A DNA stretch of 64,000 nucleotides. Source: Streptomyces sp. NBC_01260 (GTDB lineage Bacteria; Actinomycetota; Actinomycetes; Streptomycetales; Streptomycetaceae). Below are positions 1-8,354 of this stretch, one piece after another. How positions within the stretch are numbered: the stretch's first letter is position 1; every line of letters begins with the position of its first letter. Location of the stretch: the NCBI RefSeq assembly GCF_036226405.1, contig NZ_CP108464.1, positions 8,184,001 through 8,248,000 on the forward strand. The letters are read 5' to 3'. The translations under genes were made by a program, and so were the position numbers. A model generated the notes under the pieces. It was not told the origin of the DNA. It did not search any database and saw only the letters and a list, made by a program, of their open reading frames with translations.

Positions 1-1457
1 GCGCCCACCAGGTCCCGCTGCCCGGGGTCCGCGAGAATCCGGCCCACCTGCGTCAGCTGGAGGAGTGGCTGCGCTCCTACCGGCCCGAGGAACTCTTCGA
101 CGCCGAAGGGCGCCCCTCGGCCCAGGTCCTCGCCTGTGTGCCCGGGGGCACGGCCCGGCTCGGCTCCAGCCCGTACGCCAACGGCGGGCTGCTCCTGCGC
201 GACCTGCCCGTTCCGCCGCTCGACGGCCACGGGGTCCGGGTGGACCGGCCGGGCACCGTCCTGCACGAACCGACCCGGGTGCTCGGCGGTCTGCTGGAGG
301 CCGTCATGGCGGCCACCGCGGACCGCAGGGACTTCCGGGTCGTCGGCCCCGACGAGACGGCCTCGAACCGGCTCGACGCCCTCTACGAGGCCACCGGAAA
401 GGCCTGGCAGGCCCGGACGCTGCCCACCGACGAGCATCTCTCCCGCGACGGCCGCGTCATGGAGGTCCTCTCCGAGCACCTGTGCCAGGGATGGCTGGAG
501 GGCTATCTGCTCACCGGCCGGCACGGACTGTTCTCCTGCTACGAGGCGTTCGCCCACATCGTCGACTCGATGGTCAACCAGCACATCAAATGGCTGCGGA
601 CCTCGCGCCGGCTGCCGTGGCGCCGCCCCATCGCCTCCCTCAACTACCTCCTCACCTCGCACGTCTGGCGCCAGGACCACAACGGCTTCTCGCACCAGGA
701 CCCGGGCTTCGTCGACCACATCCTCAACAAGAGCCCCGAGGTCGTCCGCGTCTATCTGCCCCCGGACACGAACACCCTGCTGTCCGTGGCCGACCACGCG
801 CTGCGCAGCCGCGACTACGTCAACGTGATCGTGGCCGGCAAGCAGCCGAGCCTCGACTGGCTCACCCTCGACCAGGCCCGTGCGCACTGCGCGCGAGGTG
901 CCGGGGTCTGGGAGTGGGCGGGTACGGAGGACGGCAGCCGCGAGCCCGATGTGGTGCTCGCCTGCGCCGGGGACGTACCCACCCTGGAGATCCTGGCCGC
1001 GGCCGGTCTGCTGCGGCGCCACCTGCCCGAGCTGGCGGTGCGGGTGGTGAACGTCGTCGACATGGCCCGGCTCATGCCGCACGGCGAGCATCCGCACGGG
1101 ATGCCGGACTCCGAGTACGACGCCCTCTTCACCCGCGACAAGCCGGTGATCTTCGCGTACCACGGCTATCCCTGGCTGATCCACCGGCTGGCCTACCGCC
1201 GCACCGGCCACGCCCAGCTGCACGTCCGGGGCTACAAGGAGGAGGGCACGACCACCACGCCCTTCGACATGGTGGTCCGCAACGACCTCGACCGCTACCG
1301 GCTGGTCATGGACGTCATCGACCGGGTCCCGGGCCTCGGCGTGCGTGCCGTGGCGGTGCGTCAGGCGATGTCCGACACCCGCACCCGCCACCACGCCTGG
1401 ATCCGCGAGCACGGCACGGATCTGCCCGAGGTGGCCGACTGGACCTGGGAGGGCTGA
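1..1457 (+). CDS. Phosphoketolase, C-terminal part (5' end outside window)
   Basis: Xylulose-5-phosphate/fructose-6-phosphate phosphoketolase, a thiamine-diphosphate enzyme that cleaves ketose phosphates with phosphate to give acetyl phosphate and an aldose phosphate in the cytoplasm. The frame is open from base 3 and shows 484 residues, against about 790 for the family. It begins inside the family segment reading AHQVPL...[12 protein letters not shown]. Diagnostic stretches follow: [13 protein letters not shown] near 670-705, NVIVAGKQP near 820-845 and [14 protein letters not shown] near 1230-1270. The end is natural (TGA) and a strong hairpin follows at once. The N-terminal ThDP-binding half lies upstream of the window. 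Assignment is firm; xylulose versus fructose preference cannot be read from this part. Confidence 0.95.
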   Translation, partial: AHQVPLPGVRENPAHLRQLEEWLRSYRPEELFDAEGRPSAQVLACVPGGTARLGSSPYANGGLLLRDLPVPPLDGHGVRVDRPGTVLHEPTRVLGGLLEAVMAATADRRDFRVVGPDETASNRLDALYEATGKAWQARTLPTDEHLSRDGRVMEVLSEHLCQGWLEGYLLTGRHGLFSCYEAFAHIVDSMVNQHIKWLRTSRRLPWRRPIASLNYLLTSHVWRQDHNGFSHQDPGFVDHILNKSPEVVRVYLPPDTNTLLSVADHALRSRDYVNVIVAGKQPSLDWLTLDQARAHCARGAGVWEWAGTEDGSREPDVVLACAGDVPTLEILAAAGLLRRHLPELAVRVVNVVDMARLMPHGEHPHGMPDSEYDALFTRDKPVIFAYHGYPWLIHRLAYRRTGHAQLHVRGYKEEGTTTTPFDMVVRNDLDRYRLVMDVIDRVPGLGVRAVAVRQAMSDTRTRHHAWIREHGTDLPEVADWTWEG

Positions 1458-1472
1458 GGCCCGCGCAGCGCG

Positions 1473-1511
1473 CGGCAGGGCCGGGACGGATGCGCCGTCC
1501 GGGCCCTGCCG
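1473..1511. terminator. Bidirectional hairpin terminator
   Basis: Two 17-base arms (1473-1489 and 1495-1511) pair at 16 of 17 positions around a 5-base loop. It lies 15 bp after the phosphoketolase stop and 11 bp before the end of the converging minus-strand gene, so it can serve both. There is no U-tract, which is usual in Streptomyces. Confidence 0.75.
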
Positions 1512-1522
1512 TACGCAAGGGG

Positions 1523-1846
1523 TCAGCGGCCGACGGCTCGGGCCAGCTGGGCCTTCGTCATCGATGAACGCCCCTTGACGTTCTTGTGCTTCGCCTCTTC
1601 GTAGAGCTGGTCGCGGGTGGGGCCCTGCGCGCCGCTGTGCGAGCGCAGACCGCCGCGCCGGGAGGGCGAGATGTCCTCGGTCGACGTACGGCTCGCGGTC
1701 CTGGACTCGCCGGAACGGGCGCGCTCCTTGTTGACCGTCCGGGCCGCGATCTCCTCGGCCCGGTCCTCACCGACCCCGCGCTCCTGGGCGGACTCCTTGA
1801 TGTGCTCGTACTGCCGTGCCCGCTTGGGACTCGATCCGCGTGGCAT
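1523..1846 (-). CDS. Small basic plasmid-stabilization-like protein
   Basis: A 107-residue, strongly charged protein. The N-terminal half (MPRGSSPKRARQYEHIKES, then a helix rich in Glu, Arg and Ala) matches proteins widely annotated in Streptomyces as plasmid stabilization protein. The C-terminal 40 residues (TRDQLYEEAKHKNVKGRSSM, then TKAQLARAVGR) look like a Rho-N/SAP-type helix-extension-helix fold that can bind nucleic acid. I chose ATG 1846 because AGGAG sits 7-8 bases upstream; an in-frame GTG at 1864 would start upstream of that ribosome binding site. No toxin or partition partner is adjacent, so a role in plasmid maintenance is not supported. It converges on the phosphoketolase gene. 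Confidence 0.75.
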   Translation of the reverse strand: MPRGSSPKRARQYEHIKESAQERGVGEDRAEEIAARTVNKERARSGESRTASRTSTEDISPSRRGGLRSHSGAQGPTRDQLYEEAKHKNVKGRSSMTKAQLARAVGR

Positions 1847-1898
1847 CGTGTGCTCTCCTCTCACCCGGGCTCCGTCCCGGACTCTGCGTGCGGGGCCT

Positions 1899-3014
1899 TC
1901 AGTAGCGCAGCGCCGCCGCGATCCGCCCGTGCTCCTTGAGCGAGTCGTCCGCGAGGAACACCACGTCCGCGCCGCTGTCCAGCGCCGCCTCGACCAGCTC
2001 GTCGACGATGTCCTCGCGGACCTTCTCGTCCGCCGGGTCAGCGGCGTCCCCGCTCACCGGCTCAAGGTGCTCCTCAGTGACCCGGACCGTCTGCTGGTAG
2101 TGCTCCTCCACCGCCACCAGACCGGCGCGCGCCTCCCGTACGGCGGCCCAGACCTCGTCGAGACCGCCGGCGAAGGCGCGACGGCCGCGCGCCTCGTCCA
2201 GCTTGCCGTCGATCTCGGCGGCGAACCGCTTCTGGCGGGCCTCCAGCGCCGGCTGCAGTTCGCTGAGCAGATCACTGGGCGTCGTATCGGCGGGCGCGCC
2301 CTTGGTGACCCGCCCGGCCGCCGCCCCGGTGCTCTCGCCGACCTCGTCCAGCAGCGCGAGGGCGGGGGCGAGGCCGACCAGGTACAGCGGGCGCGGATCC
2401 GTGGCCAGGACCCCGCGCAGCTTCTCGTCCACCGTGCGCAGGAACTGACGGGTCTCCTCGTCGCTGAAGGTGCTCGGGGTGTCGCCGATCCGCTCCTCGC
2501 GCTGTGGGTTGGGCGCTTCGCGCGGAGCCGTCAGCGGGAAGCCGCCGATGTGCTCCTCGTGCGCGGCGTCCGCCGTGCCGCTGAACAGCGACGCGTGGTC
2601 GGCGGAGACGGTGAGCGCCCAGAACGGCCGGGCCTGGGCCTTCGCGGCGACCAGGTTGCGGGTGAGGTAGGTGTCGCTCAGCACCACTCGTTCGGGCGCG
2701 GTGCGGGGAAGCTGCCAGATCTGGTACTCGTCCGCCGTCGCCAGGACGACCAGCGAATCCAGGGCCCGGCGCGGATCGATCTCGGCGACCGCCCGGTCGA
2801 GCTGCTGCTTGATGGCGGTCCGGAGTTCCCGGTCGACCTGAGGGTCGGCGTCGAGCCGGTTTCCCGCCGCGGCGACCAGATTGCGCAGCCGGACGGCGTC
2901 CTGCGCGTTCTCGGGTGCGCGACGGTGCGTCGGCATGGTCAGGGACAGGGCGGGATAGGGCTTGGCCGCCCGGAGCTCCTGCAAGAGGCCGGCGGTCAGG
3001 GCATCCGTGTCCAT
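1899..3014 (-). CDS. baeRF family protein (archaeo-eukaryotic release-factor fold)
   Basis: A 371-residue cytoplasmic protein resembling the bacterial archaeo-eukaryotic release factor family, probably family 3, often mislabelled chemotaxis protein in actinobacteria. Visible features are the N-terminal LSLTMPTHR segment, a central region ending EEHIGGFPL, a coiled, charged middle (residues about 240-310) and the C-terminal L7Ae-like tail DIVDELVEAALDSGADVVF...DDSLKEHGRIAAALRY, typical of eRF1 domain 3. Members are thought to act on ribosomes or in stress responses, but the activity is unproven. ATG 3014 is preceded by GGAGG. It is followed downstream by the small protein at 1523 and is divergent from the DUF1269 gene at 3135, the kind of neighbourhood common for stationary-phase or stress genes. 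Confidence 0.75.
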   Translation of the reverse strand: MDTDALTAGLLQELRAAKPYPALSLTMPTHRRAPENAQDAVRLRNLVAAAGNRLDADPQVDRELRTAIKQQLDRAVAEIDPRRALDSLVVLATADEYQIWQLPRTAPERVVLSDTYLTRNLVAAKAQARPFWALTVSADHASLFSGTADAAHEEHIGGFPLTAPREAPNPQREERIGDTPSTFSDEETRQFLRTVDEKLRGVLATDPRPLYLVGLAPALALLDEVGESTGAAAGRVTKGAPADTTPSDLLSELQPALEARQKRFAAEIDGKLDEARGRRAFAGGLDEVWAAVREARAGLVAVEEHYQQTVRVTEEHLEPVSGDAADPADEKVREDIVDELVEAALDSGADVVFLADDSLKEHGRIAAALRY

Positions 3015-3090
3015 CTGTTCCCTCCCGGGGACTTGGCGTGCTGCCGTGCGAAGCGGGTGATTCGACGAGTCAATTCATACCTTTTCATCC

Positions 3091-3096
3091 TAATAT
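3091..3096 (+). promoter_or_regulatory. Possible -10 element in divergent promoter region
   Basis: The short AT-rich patch at 3061-3100, unusual in this GC-rich window, contains TAATAT 39 bp before the DUF1269 start. No convincing -35 is visible at normal spacing, so this is only a candidate. Confidence 0.25.
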
Positions 3097-3134
3097 GGGC
3101 GAGTTGGTGCTCCCGGCTCCAGGAGGTAGGTGCG

Positions 3135-3629
3135 ATGTCCACGCTCACCGTGTGGAAGTTCCAGTCCGCCGAAGGCGCGGAGGCCGTGGAGGCGACGCTG
3201 ATCTCCCTTCAGAAGGAGGGGCTGATCAAGATCCTGGACGCGGCGGTGGTGAGCTGGCCCTCGGACCGGTCGAAGCCGCGGACGAAGCAGCTGCACAACC
3301 TGGTCGGCGCGAGTGCGCTCAGCGGCACGTTCTGGGGAATGCTCTTCGGGCTGATCTTCCTGATGCCGCTGCTGGGTGCCGCCATCGGCGCGGCCGCCGG
3401 GGCGCTCGGCGGAAAGCTGGCCGATGTCGGCATCGACGACGATTTCATCGCCGAGGTCAAGGAGAAGGTCACGCCGGGGACTTCGGCGCTGTTCCTCCTC
3501 ACGATGAACGAGGTGCCCGAGCGCATCAGTCGAGCGCTCCCGGACGGCGGCGCCGAGCTGCTCCACAGCAATCTGGACAGCGGGAGCGAGGCCCGGCTCC
3601 GCGACGTCTTCGGGGACGACGCGGTATGA
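3135..3629 (+). CDS. DUF1269 family membrane-associated protein
   Basis: A 164-residue protein of the DUF1269 family. It starts with a beta-rich segment (MSTLTVWKFQSAEGAEAVEA) and carries a glycine/alanine-rich hydrophobic hairpin at residues about 62-95 (WGMLFGLIFLMPLLGAAIG, then AAAGALGG), predicted to insert in the membrane like a glycine zipper. The C-terminal soluble part (IDDDFIAEVKEKVTPGTSAL) is the conserved family block. ATG 3135 follows AGGAGG at 8-9 bases. The biochemical role is unknown. It is divergent from the baeRF gene and may share its promoter region. Confidence 0.85.
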   Translation: MSTLTVWKFQSAEGAEAVEATLISLQKEGLIKILDAAVVSWPSDRSKPRTKQLHNLVGASALSGTFWGMLFGLIFLMPLLGAAIGAAAGALGGKLADVGIDDDFIAEVKEKVTPGTSALFLLTMNEVPERISRALPDGGAELLHSNLDSGSEARLRDVFGDDAV

Positions 3630-3746
3630 CCCCGGGGAGGCTCCCGTCCTCCCGCCACCTGCCGGCCCTTTGCCTTCGTACCCCTTCCTCAGTTCCCCCT
3701 TCCTTTCGTGCCCCTCCCTTCGTACTTCCGAGCAGACGGAGCGTCC

Positions 3747-4313
3747 GTGAACCAGACCAGCCCCGTGCGGCGCGCCCTCGGCGGCCGTGCAGCCCGCAGC
3801 CTGACCCCGGCCCTCCTGGCCGCGTTGATCGTCGCCGGGACCGCCGCCTGCGGCAGCTCCGACACCTCCTCGCAGGGCACGGCCCAGAGCACCCGTACGG
3901 TCTCCGCGGCACCGGCCGCGTCCCCGAAGGCCACGGAGAGCCAACGCACCCAGCGGGAGTTCGCGGCCTCGGTGTCCGCCGAGACGGAGCGCAACCGGCA
4001 AAAGGCCGTCGCCATGCTCAAGGGTGTGAAGGGGAAGGGCAACGCGGTCAAGGACGTCTCCGTCAGAGGCCTCGCGGTCGAGCCCTCCGAACAGTTCCGC
4101 AGCGCCCTCGTCCGGGTGACCAACCCCACCGACAAGGCGGCCTTCTACGCGGTCAAGGTGGAGTTCGTCGACTCCTCCGACAAGGTCCTGGACTCCGTGG
4201 TGCTCGGCTTCGCCGACGCCCCGTCCGGCCGTCCGGTCAGCCAGCACGCCAACAGTCGCAAGGCCGCGGGCGTCAAGACGTTCCCGCGGATCGCCCAGGC
4301 CGAGCGCGGCTGA
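3747..4313 (+). CDS. Putative secreted lipoprotein
   Basis: A 188-residue protein with a basic N-terminus (NQTSPVRRALGGRAARS), a hydrophobic core (LTPALLAALIVAG) and a probable lipobox TAAC, which would place it on the outer face of the membrane. A Ser/Thr/Ala-rich linker follows, then a beta-sandwich-like C-terminal half (residues about 105-170: DVSVRGLAVEP...SALVRVTNPTDKAAFYAVKVEFVDSS) resembling FxLYD-type domains. I preferred GTG 3747; an ATG at 3708 in the same frame would add 13 residues before the signal sequence. It lies 10 bp upstream of the glutaminase gene and is probably co-transcribed. No ligand can be named. Confidence 0.7.
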   Translation: MNQTSPVRRALGGRAARSLTPALLAALIVAGTAACGSSDTSSQGTAQSTRTVSAAPAASPKATESQRTQREFAASVSAETERNRQKAVAMLKGVKGKGNAVKDVSVRGLAVEPSEQFRSALVRVTNPTDKAAFYAVKVEFVDSSDKVLDSVVLGFADAPSGRPVSQHANSRKAAGVKTFPRIAQAERG

Positions 4314-4323
4314 CGGCCGGTCG

Positions 4324-5661
4324 GTGAACGCCGCCGACGCGGTCACGGACGCCCTGCGCGAACTGCACACCCGGTTCGCCGGCCTTCGCGACGGCCGGCT
4401 CGCCGACTACATCCCCCAGCTGGCTCTGGCCGACCCCGACGCGTTCGGGCTGGCCCTGATCAGCATGGACGGCCACCGCTACAGCGCGGGTGACGTCGAG
4501 GTGCCTTTCACCGTGCAGTCCGTGTCGAAGCCGTTCGTCTACGCCCTGTCCCTGTCCGTGGTCGGACTCGACGAGGTGGGCCGCTGGGTCGGCGCCGAGC
4601 CCAGCGGCGAGGCGTTCAACGCCATCAGCCTGGAACCGGGCACCGGACGTCCCGCCAACGCCATGGTCAACGCCGGCGCCATCGTCACCACCGCTCTGGT
4701 CCCCGACACCCGGGACGTCCCGAGATTCGACCGGATCCTCGACTACCTGAGCCGCTTCGCCGGCCGGCAGCTGGACGTCGACGAGCAGGTGTACGCCTCC
4801 GAGGCGCTCACCGGTGACCGCAACCGCGCCCTGGCGTATCTGATCCGCAGCGCGGGGCCGCTGCCCGTGGACCCGGTGGCGGCCGTGGAGACGTACTTCC
4901 GTCAGTGCGCGGTACGGGTCACGGCGCTGGACCTCGCCGCGATGGCGGCGACCCTGGCCAACGGCGGAGTCAACCCGGTCACCGGGGACGCGGTGGTGCC
5001 GGAGCCCGTTGCCGCCCACGTCCTCGCCGTGATGGCGACATGCGGGATGTACGACGCCTCGGGCGACTGGCTGCTCCGGGTGGGGCTGCCGGCCAAGAGC
5101 GGGGTGTCCGGCGGTCTGATCGCCGCCGGACCCGCCCGGTTCGGCCTGGCGACGTACAGCCCGCTCCTCGACCCGGCCGGGACCTCCGTGCGGGGGCACC
5201 TCGCGCTCGGCGCGCTGTCGGAGCGGTTCGGGCTGCACCTCATGCACAATCCGGCCCTGGCGGGCTCCACCGTCACCCTGGTCACCACGGCCGACGATCT
5301 GCCCTCCGCGCCGACGGGGGAGCGGGAACGCGCCCGCCGTGAGCGGGTGGCGGTGGTCGCGGCCCAGGGTGCGCTGGACTTCACCGCGGCCGAGCGGGTG
5401 CTGTACGCCCTGGATGAGTCGGGCCCGCAGGAGACGGCCGCCGTGGTGCTGGATCTGCGCCGGGTGACGGACATCGACACGGCGGCCCGGGCGATGCTGA
5501 ACAGCGGACTGGCCCGGCTCACGGGCAGCGGCCGCCGCACCGCCGTCGCCGACCCGGCGGACCGCCTCGTGGAACAGGGAGCCGCCGCCGCCGGGGCTCC
5601 GCGGTACTTCGCCTCCCGCGAGGAAGCCGTGAACTGGTGCGCGACGCGGCGGACCGGCTGA
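4324..5661 (+). CDS. glsA: Glutaminase fused to a STAS-like domain
   Basis: Glutaminase (glutamine to glutamate plus ammonia), a serine-dependent beta-lactamase-fold enzyme. Residues about 20-305 carry the family motifs: SVSKPF (Ser-x-x-Lys nucleophile pair), MVNAGAI, the NRALAYL block, CGMYDASGDW and AKSGVSGGL. Residues about 340-445 form a STAS-like anti-sigma-antagonist fold (VAVVAAQGALDFTAAERVLY...VVLDLRRVTDIDTAARAML), so at 445 residues it is longer than the classic 300-330-residue enzyme. The GTG start at 4324 lies 10 bp after the lipoprotein stop with only a weak ribosome binding site, consistent with translational coupling. The STAS half lacks an obvious phosphorylatable Ser (the aligned stretch is TDIDTAAR), so its role may be oligomerisation or ligand sensing. 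Confidence 0.92.
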   Translation: MNAADAVTDALRELHTRFAGLRDGRLADYIPQLALADPDAFGLALISMDGHRYSAGDVEVPFTVQSVSKPFVYALSLSVVGLDEVGRWVGAEPSGEAFNAISLEPGTGRPANAMVNAGAIVTTALVPDTRDVPRFDRILDYLSRFAGRQLDVDEQVYASEALTGDRNRALAYLIRSAGPLPVDPVAAVETYFRQCAVRVTALDLAAMAATLANGGVNPVTGDAVVPEPVAAHVLAVMATCGMYDASGDWLLRVGLPAKSGVSGGLIAAGPARFGLATYSPLLDPAGTSVRGHLALGALSERFGLHLMHNPALAGSTVTLVTTADDLPSAPTGERERARRERVAVVAAQGALDFTAAERVLYALDESGPQETAAVVLDLRRVTDIDTAARAMLNSGLARLTGSGRRTAVADPADRLVEQGAAAAGAPRYFASREEAVNWCATRRTG

Positions 5662-5675
5662 GGCACGCTGCGCAG

Positions 5676-5691
5676 CCGGGTGCTCACCCGG
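5676..5691. terminator. Short hairpin between convergent genes
   Basis: CCGGGTG and CACCCGG form a 7-bp stem 14 bp after the glutaminase stop and before the end of the converging endonuclease gene. Probably a weak bidirectional terminator. Confidence 0.4.
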
Positions 5692-5709
5692 CGGCGCAAC
5701 GCAGTCCGT

Positions 5710-6534
5710 CTACCAGATGGCGTCCACCCATTCGGGGTGGTCGACGAACGGATTCCGGTTGTGCTGGTACTGGTCGAATATGACGTCGTTGCGCCGCTTC
5801 TCGAAGGTGTCCGGCGGGTCCTCCTGGCTCCACGCCTTCAGCACGGAGAGCCGGCCGATGTTCGGGGCGGAGCCGTTCGACACCTGGTCGTTGGGTTCGA
5901 GATCGGCGAAGGAGTCGTCGCCCTCGTACCGCACCGCCATGTAGAGGATCATGCGCGCGACGTCGCCCTTGACGGCATCGCGCGGTTCGAAGGAGTCGCT
6001 GTCGGTGTAGTTGCCGGGCGCCCCGCTCACCTCGCTGCCGCCGTTGTCGAAGTCCTTGTTGCCGCGAATGGAGTTGACCGACACGTCCGCCGGGCGCAGA
6101 TGGTGGATGTCGGTGCCCGGTCCGGTGGCCGTGCCGAAGTCGCCGTGCGACTTGGCCCAGACGTGCTCCCGGTTCCACTGGTCGGTGCCGCCGCCGTTGT
6201 CGCTCTTGGGCTCGGAGCGGCCGGAGTAGAGAAGGATCACGTTCGAGGAGTTCGACGGGTCCTCGTCCGTGTCCTTGAGCGCGTCCCAGACCTGGCTGTA
6301 GGTGAGTGTGGACTGGTCGCTGATGATCATGTGCAGGGCGCCCTTGAGCGCGGTGCCGGTCTTGCCGAGCGCGTCCTGGTAGTACGTGTCGTCCAGCGCA
6401 CCGAGCGGGGTGGCGGCGGCCGCCGGGGCCCTCGGGGTGTCTGCAGGTGCGGCGGCCGCGGTGCCGGTGAGCACCGCGAAGGCGGCGAGAGTGGCCAGCA
6501 GCGGGCGCCGGCAGGGAAGATGACGACGGGACAT
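5710..6534 (-). CDS. Secreted endonuclease I family nuclease
   Basis: A 274-residue extracellular nuclease of the endonuclease I (EndA/His-Me finger) family. An N-terminal signal peptide (SRRHLPCRRPLLATLAAFAV, ending TAAAAPA) is followed by the mature nuclease. The metal and catalytic motifs are clear: WNREHVWAKSHG, then GTDIHHLRPAD, SVNSIRGNKDF and the late RRNDVIFDQYQHNRNPFVDHP block. It would degrade extracellular DNA for nutrient recovery. ATG 6534 is chosen because GGAGAGG precedes it; a GTG at 6564 would read through that ribosome binding site. It stands alone between a convergent glutaminase and a divergent small gene. Confidence 0.92.
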   Translation of the reverse strand: MSRRHLPCRRPLLATLAAFAVLTGTAAAAPADTPRAPAAAATPLGALDDTYYQDALGKTGTALKGALHMIISDQSTLTYSQVWDALKDTDEDPSNSSNVILLYSGRSEPKSDNGGGTDQWNREHVWAKSHGDFGTATGPGTDIHHLRPADVSVNSIRGNKDFDNGGSEVSGAPGNYTDSDSFEPRDAVKGDVARMILYMAVRYEGDDSFADLEPNDQVSNGSAPNIGRLSVLKAWSQEDPPDTFEKRRNDVIFDQYQHNRNPFVDHPEWVDAIW

Positions 6535-6787
6535 GTGGGGTGTCCTCTCCGGAAATACGGGCACCGCGGCGCCGACTCAGGGTGGGGGGAGCGGCTCCGC
6601 GGTGGTCGTGTGATACGTGGTCAGCGGGAGCCTTCCACACGCACCGTGACCCGGGTGTGAACGCTGCGTACCTATCATGTGCAGGTCAAGTGAGGGCCGG
6701 TTCCGGGCCGGGCGGACGATTCTGCCGGGTATCGGATGCGCCCCCGTCGGCGCGGGGCGAGAATTGCCGCAAGGACGAGGAGGCGGC

Positions 6788-6988
6788 ATGAGTGACGAGC
6801 CCGAATCCGTATCCGCATCGCGGGGCGTGACCCCCGACGGCCTCTTGCACACCGGCGCGAGCGACGATCCGTCGCCCGAGGACCTGGTGCTCGCCTCCGG
6901 GCGGGACCTGACCCCACAGACCCTTGAGTGGGCGCGCCTCAGACTGGCCAGGGAGGGGCGGGCGGCCATCGACAAGCAACTGCCGTAG
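6788..6988 (+). CDS. Small acidic hypothetical protein
   Basis: A 66-residue soluble protein with no signal or membrane segment and no family I recognise. An acidic N-terminus (MSDEPESVSASRGVTPDGLL) leads to a basic helix (TLEWARLRLAREGRAAIDKQ). The start is supported by GAGGAGG 6 bases before ATG 6788 and by the strong third-position GC bias. It is monocistronic, 104 bp upstream of the methyltransferase gene. Confidence 0.65.
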   Translation: MSDEPESVSASRGVTPDGLLHTGASDDPSPEDLVLASGRDLTPQTLEWARLRLAREGRAAIDKQLP

Positions 6989-7091
6989 CCGCCGTCGGGC
7001 GCCGGGCCAGGGGGAGTACGGACGCTCCTCGCCGTCACCGCGGCCGGAAGTGTTCGGGTGTCTCCCGCTGCTCGGTTAGCCTGAACGCACA

Positions 7092-8249
7092 ATGAACCGT
7101 TTGACGACGTCAGGGGCCGGTTACGAACTCGCCCGATTCCCCGAGGACCCCCGCGACCCTTTCCGTGCCTGGGACGCGGCCGACGAATACCTGCTGCGGC
7201 ACCTGGAAGGGGCCGACGGAGCCGACCCGGTCGACCTGTCCGGCAGTGTCGTCGTGGTCGGCGACCGCTGGGGCGCGCTGAGCACGGTGCTGGCCGGCCA
7301 CCGTCCCGTACAGATCACCGACTCCTACCTCGCGCAGCGGGCGACAGCGGCGAATCTGGAACGCAACGGGGCCGACGCGGACGCCGTACGTTTGCTGTCC
7401 GTGCGCGACACCCCGCCGGAACGGATCGACGTCCTGCTCGTACGGGTGCCCAAGAGCCTCGCGCTCCTGGAGGACCAGCTGTACCGGCTCGCGCCCGCCG
7501 TCCACCCCGGCACCGTCGTCATCGGCACCGGGATGGTGAAGGAGATCCACACCTCCACCCTCAAACTGTTCGAGCGCATCATCGGTCCCACCCGCACCTC
7601 GCTCGCGGTCAAGAAGGCCCGGCTCATCCACTGCACACCTGACCCCGCCCCCGTCCGCGCGCCCAGCCCCTGGCCCCACCGCTACGAGCTGCCCGACGAC
7701 GTCGGGGCCGTCGCGGGGCGGACCGTCACCAACCACGCCGGGATCTTCTGCGCGGAGCGGCTCGACATCGGCACCCGCTTCTTCCTGAAGCACCTGCCGG
7801 CGCGCAGTGGCCCCGAGCGGGTCGTCGACCTCGGCTGCGGGAACGGGGTACTCGGGCTGTCCGCCGCACTCGCCAACCCCGAGGCCGCGGTCACCTTCAT
7901 CGACGAGTCGTACCAGGCGGTCGCCTCGGCCGAGGCGACCTTCCGGGACAACACCGACGCCGGTGCCGAGGCCCGTTTCGTGGTCGGCGACGGCCTGGCC
8001 GGCACCGCGCCCGCGAGCGTCGACCTGGTCCTCAACAATCCGCCCTTCCACTCGCACCAGGCCACCACGGACGCGACCGCCCGGAACATGTTCCACGGCG
8101 CACGCGCCGCACTGCGCCAGGGCGGCGAGCTGTGGGTCGTGGGCAACAGGCATCTCGGCTACCACACCCAGCTGCGCCGGACGTTCGGCAACTGCACCAC
8201 GGTGGCGGGCGACCCCAAGTTCGTGGTGCTGCGCGCCGTCAAACGCTGA
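7092..8249 (+). CDS. Class I SAM-dependent methyltransferase, RsmC/RlmG type
   Basis: A 385-residue two-domain methyltransferase of the type that N2-methylates guanine in rRNA. The N-terminal half (residues about 1-195) is a degenerate Rossmann-like recognition domain. The C-terminal half holds the catalytic domain: motif I VVDLGCGNGVLGL at about residues 241-253, acidic motif II TFIDES, and motif IV NNPPFH, the signature of N-methyltransferases acting on guanine exocyclic nitrogen. This architecture matches RlmG (23S G1835) and RsmC (16S G1207); the exact target cannot be decided here. It starts at ATG 7092 with no strong ribosome binding site and may be leaderless or weakly translated. Confidence 0.88.
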   Translation: MNRLTTSGAGYELARFPEDPRDPFRAWDAADEYLLRHLEGADGADPVDLSGSVVVVGDRWGALSTVLAGHRPVQITDSYLAQRATAANLERNGADADAVRLLSVRDTPPERIDVLLVRVPKSLALLEDQLYRLAPAVHPGTVVIGTGMVKEIHTSTLKLFERIIGPTRTSLAVKKARLIHCTPDPAPVRAPSPWPHRYELPDDVGAVAGRTVTNHAGIFCAERLDIGTRFFLKHLPARSGPERVVDLGCGNGVLGLSAALANPEAAVTFIDESYQAVASAEATFRDNTDAGAEARFVVGDGLAGTAPASVDLVLNNPPFHSHQATTDATARNMFHGARAALRQGGELWVVGNRHLGYHTQLRRTFGNCTTVAGDPKFVVLRAVKR

Positions 8250-8287
8250 CTTCCGACTGCCGGGGTTCCGTGCCCCTTCCGGATTCT

Positions 8288-8301
8288 TGCAACACGTTCT
8301 A
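8288..8301. promoter_or_regulatory. KstR-type operator
   Basis: The 14-mer TGCAACACGTTCTA matches the KstR consensus TNNAACNNGTTNNA at every fixed position and lies 54 bp upstream of the acyl-CoA dehydrogenase start. A second copy at 61254 shares the flanks (TGCAAC..GTTCTA). KstR is the TetR repressor of sterol catabolism in mycolic-acid actinobacteria; whether a KstR homologue acts here is inferred. Confidence 0.65.
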
Positions 8302-8354
8302 CTGTGTGCGCCGCCGCACACGGGCGACGCGACCGCGAGACTCCTGGAGGGGCC

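Noticed and set aside
1617..3629. A 670-codon plus-strand frame ending in the DUF1269 gene
   Set aside because: Only the last 164 codons, from ATG 3135 with AGGAGG, are real; the upstream part is antisense to the baeRF and small-protein genes.
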